Part shown: piece by piece, positions 1 through 9,766 of the stretch
Layout of the letters: the number at the start of each line of letters is the position of its first letter
Numbering within the stretch: position 1 is the stretch's first letter
From: Aphrocallistes beatrix
Taxonomy: Eukaryota > Porifera > Hexactinellida > Sceptrulophora > Aphrocallistidae
Length of the DNA: 64,000 nt
Reading direction: 5' to 3'
Assembly: GCA_963281255.1 (NCBI GenBank)
Contig: OY725502.1
Coordinates: 682,001-746,000, forward strand
The notes under the pieces: model-generated
Seen by the model: only the letters and a program-made list of their open reading frames with translations
Database searches by the model: none
What the model was told of the DNA's origin: nothing
Program-made: the position numbers and the translations under genes

Positions 1-62
1 GTATAATAAATTTTATACCTAATCAAGCTTGGGAAAGAACTTAAAAGCCACCCTGTAAATCT

Positions 63-225
63 TCAATGGTATAGTTTAAATATGTAACATTCATTGTCCT
101 TATCTTGAACTATCGAGCAAATGATAGTGCATTAAAATATGTATGCTTATAGTAATAAGTTCATATATAACTGATTAGTTGTTAAATTGGATCTTGAATT
201 ACATTATTTTCATCTATACTCTGCA
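63..225 (+). promoter_or_regulatory. Duplicated 5' flank of Frizzled-like genes 1 and 2
   Basis: The roughly 160 bp before the start codon at 226 are nearly identical to 3797-3949, before the start codon of the second receptor gene. The shared block includes the stretch around ATTCATCGTCC/ATTCATTGTCC and ends just before the start codon. It probably contains promoter and 5' UTR. No TATA box or initiator is assigned with confidence. The matching 5' flanks show that the whole gene was duplicated with its upstream region. Confidence 0.5.
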
Positions 226-1776
226 ATGGAAAATGAATCAACTACCACCAGTGCAATGGAATTATTTGAAAGTAAACAAGAGAAAAAAGTGAATAAACAG
301 ACGACTATTCATCCAGTTGTTAAAAGGAAGAAGTTAAGGTTAGGAGGTAAGAAAGTTTGTGTTGGTTTGAGTATCATTAGTATCATATTCATATGGATAG
401 TCTTACTTATTCCAATCACTGTGATCACCATACATTTTGCAGACAATAATCAAAGTGATTTTTTGACTGTGACTAACACTATATTCAATCTCCTCCCTCC
501 CATTAATGTCACTTCCAACTACTCTAACTTTACAATAGAGCGTGTAGAGTGTGTGGATAACTTTGTTTATGAACCTAGAGACGAGATCTGTTATCCGGAA
601 TGTAATTGGAATCCTTCAAGAGATGATAGCGTGAGAATTGTCCATTTGATTTTGAAAATTTTGAGCGTTTTCAGTATTGTGCTGTGTACAGCTACACTGA
701 TAGCCTGGTTACTGTTAAGCTGCATTGATTGGAAGAAATTTCGATTCCATTACGATTTCCAACTTTCTCGTACTTCTCTGTTCATGGTAGTGATGAGCAG
801 TTTGTTCATCGTAGCCCTCACCGCGTCTATTGACCTAATGCCTCGAGAGTTCTTTTTCTGTCAATTCACTGAAAATGGACAATCCTACTCACTTCCTCAC
901 TTGTTCTACTCAATCAGTAACATTTCTTACAACAAAATAGTTTTAAATGTGATTGGTGCGCTCTACCATTATCTATTCCTAGTAACTATATTTTGGGTTA
1001 TATTGTCACTAATCAACGTCAATATCATTCTATTCTTTCCTTTTTGGAGAGGAAGTTTCAAGAAAAAACTTTCAATTTTCTTGATCCAGTGCTTTGTTTG
1101 TTTTGGGATCAATTTAATCCCTGTGGTTATTCTGATTGCAGTGAATCCACAGTTACCTTACGTAGCTTCCTCTTTAATACTTTTTTTCAGTACTCTGAAT
1201 ATTTGGGCGTATTTATTCCTCATCAATATGCCACTTTTCCTAGCACCTGGAATGTTGATTTCATTGGCTATGGTGAGTGTCACGAAATTACGGATAACAT
1301 CTCTAGAATCCCAAAAGCAGACAGGCCACAAGATTAAACTGACAGGTCTCGAGAAGAGATTGATTGTATATGCCATTGTTTTAATGACTTTATTGATTTT
1401 TCAAGCAATTAATACTATTTTCTTGACCTTCCTTACTCCTGAATACTTCCAGTTTGTAACCAAGTTCATCCTCTGCATGACTGTCAACAGTCCCATACTG
1501 ACTCTGCCTTCTAACTTCACTGGCAGCAATGCTACCTTGAATGACACAGTACCTGTGTACAGAGAGAACCCTTATGGAGATGTGGATGCTTGTAGGATGT
1601 TGGAGTCAGAAGCTAGCTTACTTCTTCCTAAATTCAATTTCATTTTTTATGTTTTATTATCTCGCTTAATTTGGTTGCCTATTTTTTTTGTTCTCGTTCC
1701 ACAAATTACCTTGAGGCAGTTGAAAACGTGGTTCAAAAGTGTAAAGGATTCTATTCTCAAAATGCACGTTCCATAA
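226..1776 (+). CDS. Frizzled-like multi-pass membrane receptor, copy 1
   Basis: Intronless ORF of 516 residues from the ATG at 226; upstream in-frame codons lack an ATG. A basic N-terminus (VKRKKLRLGGKK) precedes a hydrophobic signal-anchor (about 44-69). Next come an extracellular segment with N-glycosylation sites and cysteines 109, 122 and 126, then seven hydrophobic helices near 138-167, 183-204, 237-270, 281-306, 325-352, 378-402 and 470-491. The FRFHYDF segment after the first helix, FWVILSL in the third, and the loop ending in LEKRLIVY before the sixth resemble the class F (Frizzled) seven-helix core. There is no Frizzled cysteine-rich domain, and the C-terminal KTxxxW motif is not intact. 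The family call is by resemblance of motifs; a lineage-specific receptor family is the alternative. Ligand and signalling are unknown. Confidence 0.6.
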   Translation: MENESTTTSAMELFESKQEKKVNKQTTIHPVVKRKKLRLGGKKVCVGLSIISIIFIWIVLLIPITVITIHFADNNQSDFLTVTNTIFNLLPPINVTSNYSNFTIERVECVDNFVYEPRDEICYPECNWNPSRDDSVRIVHLILKILSVFSIVLCTATLIAWLLLSCIDWKKFRFHYDFQLSRTSLFMVVMSSLFIVALTASIDLMPREFFFCQFTENGQSYSLPHLFYSISNISYNKIVLNVIGALYHYLFLVTIFWVILSLINVNIILFFPFWRGSFKKKLSIFLIQCFVCFGINLIPVVILIAVNPQLPYVASSLILFFSTLNIWAYLFLINMPLFLAPGMLISLAMVSVTKLRITSLESQKQTGHKIKLTGLEKRLIVYAIVLMTLLIFQAINTIFLTFLTPEYFQFVTKFILCMTVNSPILTLPSNFTGSNATLNDTVPVYRENPYGDVDACRMLESEASLLLPKFNFIFYVLLSRLIWLPIFFVLVPQITLRQLKTWFKSVKDSILKMHVP

Positions 1777-1940
1777 CAATGTATAGTTCTTTATTCCGTG
1801 TTTATTTTTTGTGTTTATTTGTCTGTATATACTCATTAAAGATTTAAAATAGTTTGATTTCGTTTAATAATGTCTATTTTGCCTGTATATATAATCTTGT
1901 TGGATATTCTAGTTAAAGGTTTGTTTTTTCTCTTTAGTTC

Positions 1941-2006
1941 AGTTCCTATTATAGGAGATATCTGAACGGTGAATAATCCGTTCAGATATCTCCTATAATA
2001 GGAACT
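1941..2006. repeat. Perfect 27-bp inverted repeat with 12-nt loop
   Basis: Arms at 1941-1967 and 1980-2006 are exact reverse complements around a 12-nt loop. The left arm plus loop recurs as a single arm, with one base changed, in every 713-bp unit downstream (for example near 5665), so here a half-site was copied in inverted orientation. It lies between copy 1 and the next broken copy. Confidence 0.8.
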
Positions 2007-2149
2007 AATAATACGTCCGTTTGCTCTTTCCTAGGAAATATAATGGGCTTAAAATTGCATCAAATCTGGCCATATTCTTCATGTAGTAAATATTTGCACC
2101 TAGATGCAACTTTTGGTTTCACTTCTTTAGCTTTAAAGTTTTTGCCTTA

Positions 2150-2546
2150 ATGTTTTTTCAAGGAATTAATCTCATTTTCTTGAGCTTAGTTTCACTCGAA
2201 TACTTTGAGGTTGTAACCAAGTTCATCCTCTGCATAACTGTCAACAGTCCCATACTGACTCTGCCTTCTAACTTCACTGGCAGCAATGCTACCTTGAATG
2301 ACACAGTACCTGTGTACAGAGAGAACCCTTATGGACAGTTTGGACGCCTGTAAAATGTTTGAATCAGAAGCCGATAGACTGTTCCCTCAATTTACCCTCA
2401 TACTTGTTAATGTGTTATTTCGCTTGATTTGGGTACCTGTGTTTTTCGTGTTTATCCTTCATGTCACGCCGAAACTCCTGAAGAAATGGTATACATGTTT
2501 GAAAGAGAAGTACTCTTCTCGAATTACATTCATTTTCTCCCCTTAA
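2150..2546 (+). pseudogene. Truncated, frameshifted Frizzled-like receptor fragment
   Basis: Only the region from the sixth helix to the C-terminus is present. The frame opening at 2150 (MFFQGINLIF) carries the conserved third extracellular loop. A one-nucleotide excess near 2338, just after the codons for ENPYG, ends it at 2353. The C-terminal part continues in another frame to 2546 with the last helix and a VTPKLLKKW tail. The C-terminal part differs from copies 1 and 2, so the locus is a chimera of a conserved loop and a divergent tail. Confidence 0.7.
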
Positions 2547-2741
2547 CACAATTTCCAGTTAATGCTTTATGGCTCTTACATAACAATTAGTTTGGTTTCC
2601 TTTTGTTGAATGCAGGAAATATTTGCATGTAAATATGATATGTGTATTATTGTTGTTATTATTACTAATTGTTGTCTTGGTATATTTGAATTCAATAATT
2701 GCTTGAAACTTTAAATACTTTTTTATAGTAAATTAATTTAG

Positions 2742-3000
2742 TACAAGCACGCTTCGTTTGCTTGCACTGCGTGGCTGGCGGAAACTTTGTGTCGCCGGAG
2801 GCGCCCTTAGGGCGCCTGGGCCCGCATTGACTAATCATAGAGATTTCGAGATGTAGAAAACATCTCGAAATACGATTGCCTTGCTGTAATAATCGATATC
2901 ACTCGAAAAATCACACAATAGGTCAATATTTCAATTTTTGATGCGTAATGATGACGTCATAGCAGAATGGTGAGTCATCATTTTTTATATATATTAATTA
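2742..3000. repeat. Dispersed GC-rich repeat, copy 1
   Basis: A GC-rich island (CGCTTCG, GGCTGGCGGA, TTTGTGT, GCCGGAGGCGCC) in an AT-rich setting, followed by an AT-rich tail containing ATCGATATCACTCGAAAAATC. The same head and tail occur at 40837-41035, the head alone at 38648-38745, and a decayed version near 30648-30760. No coding capacity or clear terminal repeats are seen, so its class is unknown. Confidence 0.65.
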
Positions 3001-3216
3001 ATCTATACATTCTATTAAAATTTCAGCCTTCTATCACCTAAAATTGAGTTATAGCCGAAAAACTGAAATTTCTAATTATAAACAGGTGACAATGACGTCA
3101 TAATTCCATGATGAGTCGACATTTTCGTCTGAGGTTATAACTTAGTGGGACCATAGACTCCCACATGCCAAAAATGCTTTCTGTGTCTTGCAGTTTGTTC
3201 AATCAATACGTTACAT

Positions 3217-3650
3217 ATACGTTACCTGTATCTACGTTACCTGTATCTAACGGCCACCCAAGGGACTGGACAAAATTGGCCGTTATACACATGTGATCAT
3301 TATATACAGGTGATTGTCTTAGTCCCCAAAAGGTATCAATGTAGTGCAATAAATATCCATTACTTGATGTAATTACATGAATCTTGTTTATCGTTCGTAA
3401 CAGATACTGTAATAAACACATAAAAAGGTGAAAAAGATAATGGCCGTTATAGACAGGTGATGGCTGACACAGTTTTAGGGTCAGTAAGGGACAACAAACG
3501 GGTGGCCGCTGGCCGCGTTGAGCAGGTGACCGCTATACACAGGTTCAATATTATGGAATTTCGGACGGGACTGTTCATTGGTGACCGTTATAGACAGGTG
3601 ACCATTATATAGAGTGGCCGTTATAGCAGATTCAACTGTATATATAAATA
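3217..3650. repeat. Element built of repeated GGTGACCGTTATAGACAG-type motifs
   Basis: About 430 bp in which short motifs such as GGCCGTTATA, CAGGTGACC and TTATATACAGGTG recur in direct and inverted order. The composition resembles the subterminal repeats of pogo/Tigger-like non-autonomous elements, and the 17390-17491 element shares the GGTGACCGT motif. Exact ends were not resolved. The rest of 2547-3796 shows no gene. Confidence 0.5.
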
Positions 3651-3796
3651 TATACACATTAATCGAGTTTTAATAGTAAGGATTGTTATTCTGGTAACAA
3701 ATCATGAAAAGCGTTTTGTCTCTTGTCTCTTTTTCTATTGTGTAACTATGCACTCCTTTTCCTATGGCTGTCATCCCCTGGCCTATTTTAATCTCC

Positions 3797-3949
3797 AATG
3801 GTATAGTTTAAATATAGAACATTCATCGTCCTTATCTTGAACTATCGAGCAGATGATAGTGTGTTAAAATATGTATGCTTATAGTAATAAGTTCATATAT
3901 AACTGATTAGTTGTTAAATTGGATCTTAAATTGCATTATATGCTCTGCA
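3797..3949 (+). promoter_or_regulatory. Duplicated 5' flank of Frizzled-like gene 2
   Basis: Near-identical partner of 63-225, ending directly at the start codon at 3950. It probably holds promoter and 5' UTR. The in-frame codons just upstream of the ATG differ from those of copy 1 and contain no ATG, which supports 3950 as the start. Confidence 0.5.
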
Positions 3950-5503
3950 ATGGAAAATGAATCAACTACCACCAGTGCAATGGAATTGGTTGACTGTAAA
4001 CAAGACAAAAAAGTGAATAAACAGACGACTATTCATCCAGTTGTTAAAGGGAAGAAGTTAAGGTTAGGAGGTAAGAAAGTTTGTGTTGGTTTGAGTATCA
4101 TTAGTATCATATTCATATGGATAGTCTTACTTATTCCAAGCACTGTGATCTCCATACTGGTTGCAACAGACAATAATCAAAGTGATTTTTTGGCTGTGAA
4201 TAACACTATACCCAATCTCCTCCCTCCCATTAATGTCACTTCCAACTACTCTAACTTTACAATAGAGCGTGTAGAGTGTGTGGATAACTTTGTTTATGTG
4301 CCTGGAGATGAAATGTGTTATCCGGAATGTGATTGGAATCCTTCGAGAGATGATAGCGTGAGAATTGTGCATTTGATTTTGAAAATTTTGAGCGTTTTCA
4401 GTATTGTGCTGTGTACAGCTACACTGATAGCCTGGTTGCTGTTAAGCTGCATTGATTGGAAGAAATTTCGATTCCATTACGATTTCCAACTTCCTCGTAC
4501 TTCTCTGTTCATGGTAGTGATGAGCAGTTTGTTCCTCGTAGTCCTCAACGCGTCTATTGACCTAATGCCTCGAGAGTTCTTTTTCTGTCAATTCACTGAA
4601 AATGGACAATCCTACTCACTTCCTCACTTGATCTACTCCATCAGTAACATTTCTTACAACAAAATAGTTTTGAATGTGATTGGTGCGCTCTACCATTATC
4701 TATTCCTAGTAACTATATTTTGGGTTATATTGTCACTAATTAACGTCATTATCATTCTTTTCTTTCCTTTTTGGAGAGGAAGTTTCAAGAAAAAACTTTT
4801 AATTTTCTTGATCCAGTGCTTTGTTTGTTTTGGAATCAATTTGATCCCTGTGGTTATTCTGATTGTTGTGAATCCACAGTTGCCTTACGTAGCTTCCTCT
4901 TTTATACTTTTTTTTACGACTCTCAATATTTGGGCGTATATATTCCTCATCAATATGCCACTTTTCTTAGCACCTGGAATGTTGATTTCATTGACTATAG
5001 TGATTATCGCGAAATTACGGATAACATCTATAGAATCCCAAAAAAGGACAGGCCACAAGATTAAACTGACAGATCTCGAGAAGAGATTGATTGTATATAC
5101 CATTGTTTTAATGACTTTACTGCTTTTTCAAGCAATTAATACTATTTTCTTGACCTTCCTTACTCCTGAATACTTCCAGTTTGTAACCAAGTTCATCCTC
5201 TGCATGACTGTCAACAGTCCCATACTGACTCTGCCTTCTAACTTCACTGGCAGCAATGCTACCTTGAATGACACAGTACCTGTGTACAGAGAGAACCCTT
5301 ATGGAGATGTGGATGCTTGTAGGATGCTGGAGTCAGAAGCTAGCGTACTTCTTCCTAAATTCAGTTTCATTCTATATGTTTTATTATCTCGCTTAATTTG
5401 GTTGCCTATTTTTTTTGTTCTCGTTCCACAAATTACTTTGAGGCAATTGAAAACGTGGTACAAAAGTGTAAAGGATTCTATTCTCAAAATGCACGTTCCA
5501 TAA
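3950..5503 (+). CDS. Frizzled-like multi-pass membrane receptor, copy 2
   Basis: Intronless ORF of 517 residues, a close paralogue of the gene at 226 with the same layout: basic N-terminus, signal-anchor helix, glycosylated cysteine-containing ectodomain, seven helices and a short tail ending KMHVP. Differences from copy 1 are mostly in the N-terminal tail (ELVDCKQDKK) and just after the first hydrophobic segment (ILVATDNN). Its 3' third and 3' UTR form the head of the 713-bp tandem array that follows. The function is inferred only from the Frizzled-like core. Confidence 0.6.
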   Translation: MENESTTTSAMELVDCKQDKKVNKQTTIHPVVKGKKLRLGGKKVCVGLSIISIIFIWIVLLIPSTVISILVATDNNQSDFLAVNNTIPNLLPPINVTSNYSNFTIERVECVDNFVYVPGDEMCYPECDWNPSRDDSVRIVHLILKILSVFSIVLCTATLIAWLLLSCIDWKKFRFHYDFQLPRTSLFMVVMSSLFLVVLNASIDLMPREFFFCQFTENGQSYSLPHLIYSISNISYNKIVLNVIGALYHYLFLVTIFWVILSLINVIIILFFPFWRGSFKKKLLIFLIQCFVCFGINLIPVVILIVVNPQLPYVASSFILFFTTLNIWAYIFLINMPLFLAPGMLISLTIVIIAKLRITSIESQKRTGHKIKLTDLEKRLIVYTIVLMTLLLFQAINTIFLTFLTPEYFQFVTKFILCMTVNSPILTLPSNFTGSNATLNDTVPVYRENPYGDVDACRMLESEASVLLPKFSFILYVLLSRLIWLPIFFVLVPQITLRQLKTWYKSVKDSILKMHVP

Positions 5504-5832
5504 CAATGTATAGTTCTTTATTCCGTGTTTATTTTTTGTGTTTATTTGTCTGTATACACTCGTTAAAGATTTAAAATAGGTTAATTTCTTTTAAATATGT
5601 CTATTTTGCTTGTATATATAATCCTGTTGGATATTCTAGTTAAAAGTTTGTTTTTGCTATTTAGTTCAGTTCCTATTATAGGAGATCTCTGAACGGTGAA
5701 TAATCCAGTATGTACCTAGGAAATATAATAGGCTTAAAATTGCAAAAAATCTGACCATATTCTTCATGTGGTAAATATTTGCACCTAGATGCAACTTTTG
5801 GTTTCACTTCTTTAACCAAAGTTGTTGCCTTA

Positions 5833-6216
5833 ATGTTTTTTCAAGGAATTAATCTCATTTTCTTGAGCTTAGTTTCACTCGAATACTTCCAGTCTGTAAC
5901 CAAGTTCATCCTCTGCATAACTGTCAACAGTCCCATACTGACTCTGCCTTCTAACTTCACTGGCAGCAATGCTACCTTGAATGACACAGTACCTGTGTAC
6001 AGAGAGAACCCTTATGGAGATGTGGATGCTTGTAGAATGTTAGAGTCAGAAGCTAGCTTACTTCTTCCTAAATTCAGTTTCATTCTATATGTTTTATTAT
6101 CTCGCTTAATTTGGTTGCCTATTTTTTTTGTTCTCGTTCCACAAATTACTTTGAGGCAATTGAAAACGTGGTACAAAAGTGTAAAGGATTCTATTCTCAA
6201 AATGCACGTTCCATAA
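5833..6216 (+). pseudogene. Receptor C-terminal cassette, unit 1
   Basis: Open frame of 127 codons from the ATG at 5833 (MFFQGINLIF) to the same stop as copy 2 (KMHVP). It covers the sixth helix, third extracellular loop, last helix and tail. It lacks the N-terminus and first five helices, so it cannot be a full receptor. The frame is uninterrupted, as expected of a very young duplicate or a maintained cassette. Confidence 0.7.
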
Positions 6217-6545
6217 CAATGTATAGTTCTTTATTCCGTGTTTATTTTTTGTGTTTATTTGTCTGTATACACTCGTTAAAGATTTAAAATAGGTTAATTT
6301 CTTTTAAATATGTCTATTTTGCTTGTATATATAATCCTGTTGGATATTCTAGTTAAAAGTTTGTTTTTGCTATTTAGTTCAGTTCCTATTATAGGAGATC
6401 TCTGAACGGTGAATAATCCAGTATGTACCTAGGAAATATAATAGGCTTAAAATTGCAAAAAATCTGACCATATTCTTCATGTGGTAAATATTTGCACCTA
6501 GATGCAACTTTTGGTTTCACTTCTTTAACCAAAGTTGTTGCCTTA

Positions 6546-6929
6546 ATGTTTTTTCAAGGAATTAATCTCATTTTCTTGAGCTTAGTTTCACTCGAATACT
6601 TCCAGTCTGTAACCAAGTTCATCCTCTGCATAACTGTCAACAGTCCCATACTGACTCTGCCTTCTAACTTCACTGGCAGCAATGCTACCTTGAATGACAC
6701 AGTACCTGTGTACAGAGAGAACCCTTATGGAGATGTGGATGCTTGTAGAATGTTAGAGTCAGAAGCTAGCTTACTTCTTCCTAAATTCAGTTTCATTCTA
6801 TATGTTTTATTATCTCGCTTAATTTGGTTGCCTATTTTTTTTGTTCTCGTTCCACAAATTACTTTGAGGCAATTGAAAACGTGGTACAAAAGTGTAAAGG
6901 ATTCTATTCTCAAAATGCACGTTCCATAA
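6546..6929 (+). pseudogene. Receptor C-terminal cassette, unit 2
   Basis: Same 127-codon open frame as the unit at 5833, with identical predicted peptide. It is separated from its neighbours by the same 3' UTR and spacer. Confidence 0.7.
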
Positions 6930-7258
6930 CAATGTATAGTTCTTTATTCCGTGTTTATTTTTTGTGTTTATTTGTCTGTATACACTCGTTAAAGATTTAA
7001 AATAGGTTAATTTCTTTTAAATATGTCTATTTTGCTTGTATATATAATCCTGTTGGATATTCTAGTTAAAAGTTTGTTTTTGCTATTTAGTTCAGTTCCT
7101 ATTATAGGAGATCTCTGAACGGTGAATAATCCAGTATGTACCTAGGAAATATAATAGGCTTAAAATTGCAAAAAATCTGACCATATTCTTCATGTGGTAA
7201 ATATTTGCACCTAGATGCAACTTTTGGTTTCACTTCTTTAACCAAAGTTGTTGCCTTA

Positions 7259-7642
7259 ATGTTTTTTCAAGGAATTAATCTCATTTTCTTGAGCTTAGTT
7301 TCACTCGAATACTTCCAGTCTGTAACCAAGTTCATCCTCTGCATAACTGTCAACAGTCCCATACTGACTCTGCCTTCTAACTTCACTGGCAGCAATGCTA
7401 CCTTGAATGACACAGTACCTGTGTACAGAGAGAACCCTTATGGAGATGTGGATGCTTGTAGAATGTTAGAGTCAGAAGCTAGCTTACTTCTTCCTAAATT
7501 CAGTTTCATTCTATATGTTTTATTATCTCGCTTAATTTGGTTGCCTATTTTTTTTGTTCTCGTTCCACAAATTACTTTGAGGCAATTGAAAACGTGGTAC
7601 AAAAGTGTAAAGGATTCTATTCTCAAAATGCACGTTCCATAA
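7259..7642 (+). pseudogene. Receptor C-terminal cassette, unit 3
   Basis: Same 127-codon open frame as units 1 and 2, with identical predicted peptide. Confidence 0.7.
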
Positions 7643-7971
7643 CAATGTATAGTTCTTTATTCCGTGTTTATTTTTTGTGTTTATTTGTCTGTATACACTC
7701 GTTAAAGATTTAAAATAGGTTAATTTCTTTTAAATATGTCTATTTTGCTTGTATATATAATCCTGTTGGATATTCTAGTTAAAAGTTTGTTTTTGCTATT
7801 TAGTTCAGTTCCTATTATAGGAGATCTCTGAACGGTGAATAATCCAGTATGTACCTAGGAAATATAATAGGCTTAAAATTGCAAAAAATCTGACCATATT
7901 CTTCATGTGGTAAATATTTGCACCTAGATGCAACTTTTGGTTTCACTTCTTTAACCAAAGTTGTTGCCTTA

Positions 7972-8355
7972 ATGTTTTTTCAAGGAATTAATCTCATTTT
8001 CTTGAGCTTAGTTTCACTCGAATACTTCCAGTCTATAACCAAGTTCATCCTCTGCATGACTGTCAACAGTCCCATACTGACTCTGCCTTCTAACTTCACT
8101 GGCAGCAATGCTACCTTGAATGACACAGTACCTGTGTACAGAGAGAACCCTTATGGAGATGTGGATGCTTGTAGGATGTTGGAGTCAGAAGCTAGCGTAC
8201 TTCTTCCTAACTTCAATTTCATTTTTTATGCTTTATTATCTCGCTTAATTTGGTTGCCTATTTTTTTTGTTCTCGTTCCACTAATTACTTTGAGGCAGTT
8301 GAAAACGTGGTACAAAAGTGTAAAGGATTCTATTCTCAAAATGCACGTTCCATAA
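7972..8355 (+). pseudogene. Receptor C-terminal cassette, unit 4 (divergent)
   Basis: Same 127-codon layout with several substitutions, such as FQSITKF in place of FQSVTKF, LLPNFNFIFYALL, and VPLITLRQ. It carries ATGACT where units 1-3 read ATAACT, matching the full-length genes here. It is followed by a partial fifth unit start (about 8500-8690) that decays. Confidence 0.7.
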
Positions 8356-9766
8356 CAATGTATAGTCCTTTATTCCGTGTTTATTTGTCTGTATATTCTC
8401 GTTATTGATTTAAAATGGTTTGATTTCGTTTAATAATGTCTATTTTGCTTGTATATATCATCTTGTTGGATATTCTAGTTAAAAGTTTGCTTTCCTTTTT
8501 AGTCCAGTTCCTATTATAGGAGATCTCTGAACGGTGAATAATCTCATATGTACATCCGTTTGCTCTTTCCTAGGAAATATAATGGGCTTAATTGGATCGA
8601 ATCTGACCATGTTCCTTATATGGTAGAGATTTGCGTCTAGATGCAACTTTTGTAAAGGTTTACTTCTTTAACCAAAGTTGCTGAATTGTCTTAGTCAATC
8701 GAAGTCCACGGACACAATATTACAGCTGCCTTTGATATTTTTGATCGATTAGGATTAAGCCTGTTGTGTGGTTTTTGAGATCCTAGTATTAACTAACCAT
8801 GGATTATTAATACCGTGGTATTTTGAGATGATGGAGCGTCATTTGTTAGAATTTTGAAGTTGTCATTTGTTGGAATTATCTCAACTGTCACTTGTTAAAA
8901 TCGGTAAACGGAATTTTCGTCGACGGATGTCTCATCGCTGATATTTTAGAATGAAATTACAAACTGTTGAGAAACATGCAGTTGTTCGAAAGCTGAATAC
9001 AATTGATAGGAGAGTGAGGCATTTTGGAGAGTATTTTGTATAAAAGCAAAGAGAAAGTGGGCATTTTGAGTTTGAAATAATATCAAATTGCAGGGTGTTT
9101 TTTTATTCCGTGAGGGGTTGGGTGATTGTCATTTATTTTCCGTCGACAAAAATTCCAGGATTCGTTAGAATCGTTTTCTCGACTACTGTCACTTGTTAGA
9201 ATCGTTTTGCACTATCAGTCTGTCGGTCGATATTGATTTTATTTGATTGATTTTCCTAATAGTCCACTTTAAATTGATGCGTCTCTAATTGTCCATATAG
9301 GAACCTTATAAAAACGCTTCAATGTAAAAAAACGAAACTTATATTCCCAATAACTCAATTCTAGAAATTTAAGGGATTAAACATAGCTCAAACATTCGAG
9401 ACTCATCAATTAGACTGGTAAGATGCAGAATCTAATATTTCCATATTTTCACTAAATTATAGATACACTACCTTATTTTGGTAAAGATCAACTTGATGAT
9501 TATATCTCTCACTTGAACTCTAATTCACATTTTTGTCTAGTAGTCATATAATGAACTATAACTTTCAGTGCATTATTGATACTGTACTGTGCTGATCAAT
9601 TAGTTTAATGTAGACGTGTATAATAAATTATTAATAAAGATTAGTGCGCGAAATCTGATTTGCGTACGACAATTTAAAATATGCTTTACTTTCCTAATAA
9701 ATATAAATGAACAAATGAATTGTTAAAATAAGAACTGACTAATTTTTTAAATATTTGCAGTAAAGA
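8356..9766. other. Intergenic spacer with decayed array remnant
   Basis: No gene is seen. The first 330 bp are a decayed continuation of the array unit. About 8840-9210 contains degenerate reiterations of TGTCACTTGTTAGAAT-like words and GTCGACAAAAATTCC. A possible 3' splice site (ATATTTGCAG) sits directly before the start codon at 9767, so the next gene may have a 5' UTR intron. Confidence 0.5.

Larger units (their letters stand above)
5504..8355 (+). repeat. 713-bp tandem array of receptor 3'-end cassettes (4 units)
   Basis: Stop codons recur at exactly 713-bp spacing (5503, 6216, 6929, 7642, 8355). Each unit holds the 3' UTR of the preceding copy, a short non-coding stretch, and the coding sequence from the sixth helix to the stop. 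The first three cassettes encode identical 127-residue fragments, and the DNA looked identical wherever I compared it by eye. The fourth differs by a handful of substitutions. The start of each unit matches the region upstream of the pseudogene at 2150, so the unit itself arose from a truncated paralogue. Confidence 0.85.

Noticed and set aside
187-225. N-terminal extension of receptor copy 1 from an upstream TTG
   Set aside because: Not a likely animal start codon, and the upstream codons are not conserved in copy 2; the shared ATG at 226 is preferred.
490-1776. Canonical Frizzled orthologue
   Set aside because: No cysteine-rich Wnt-binding domain, an added signal-anchor and a degenerate C-terminal KTxxxW region; only a Frizzled-like core is supported.
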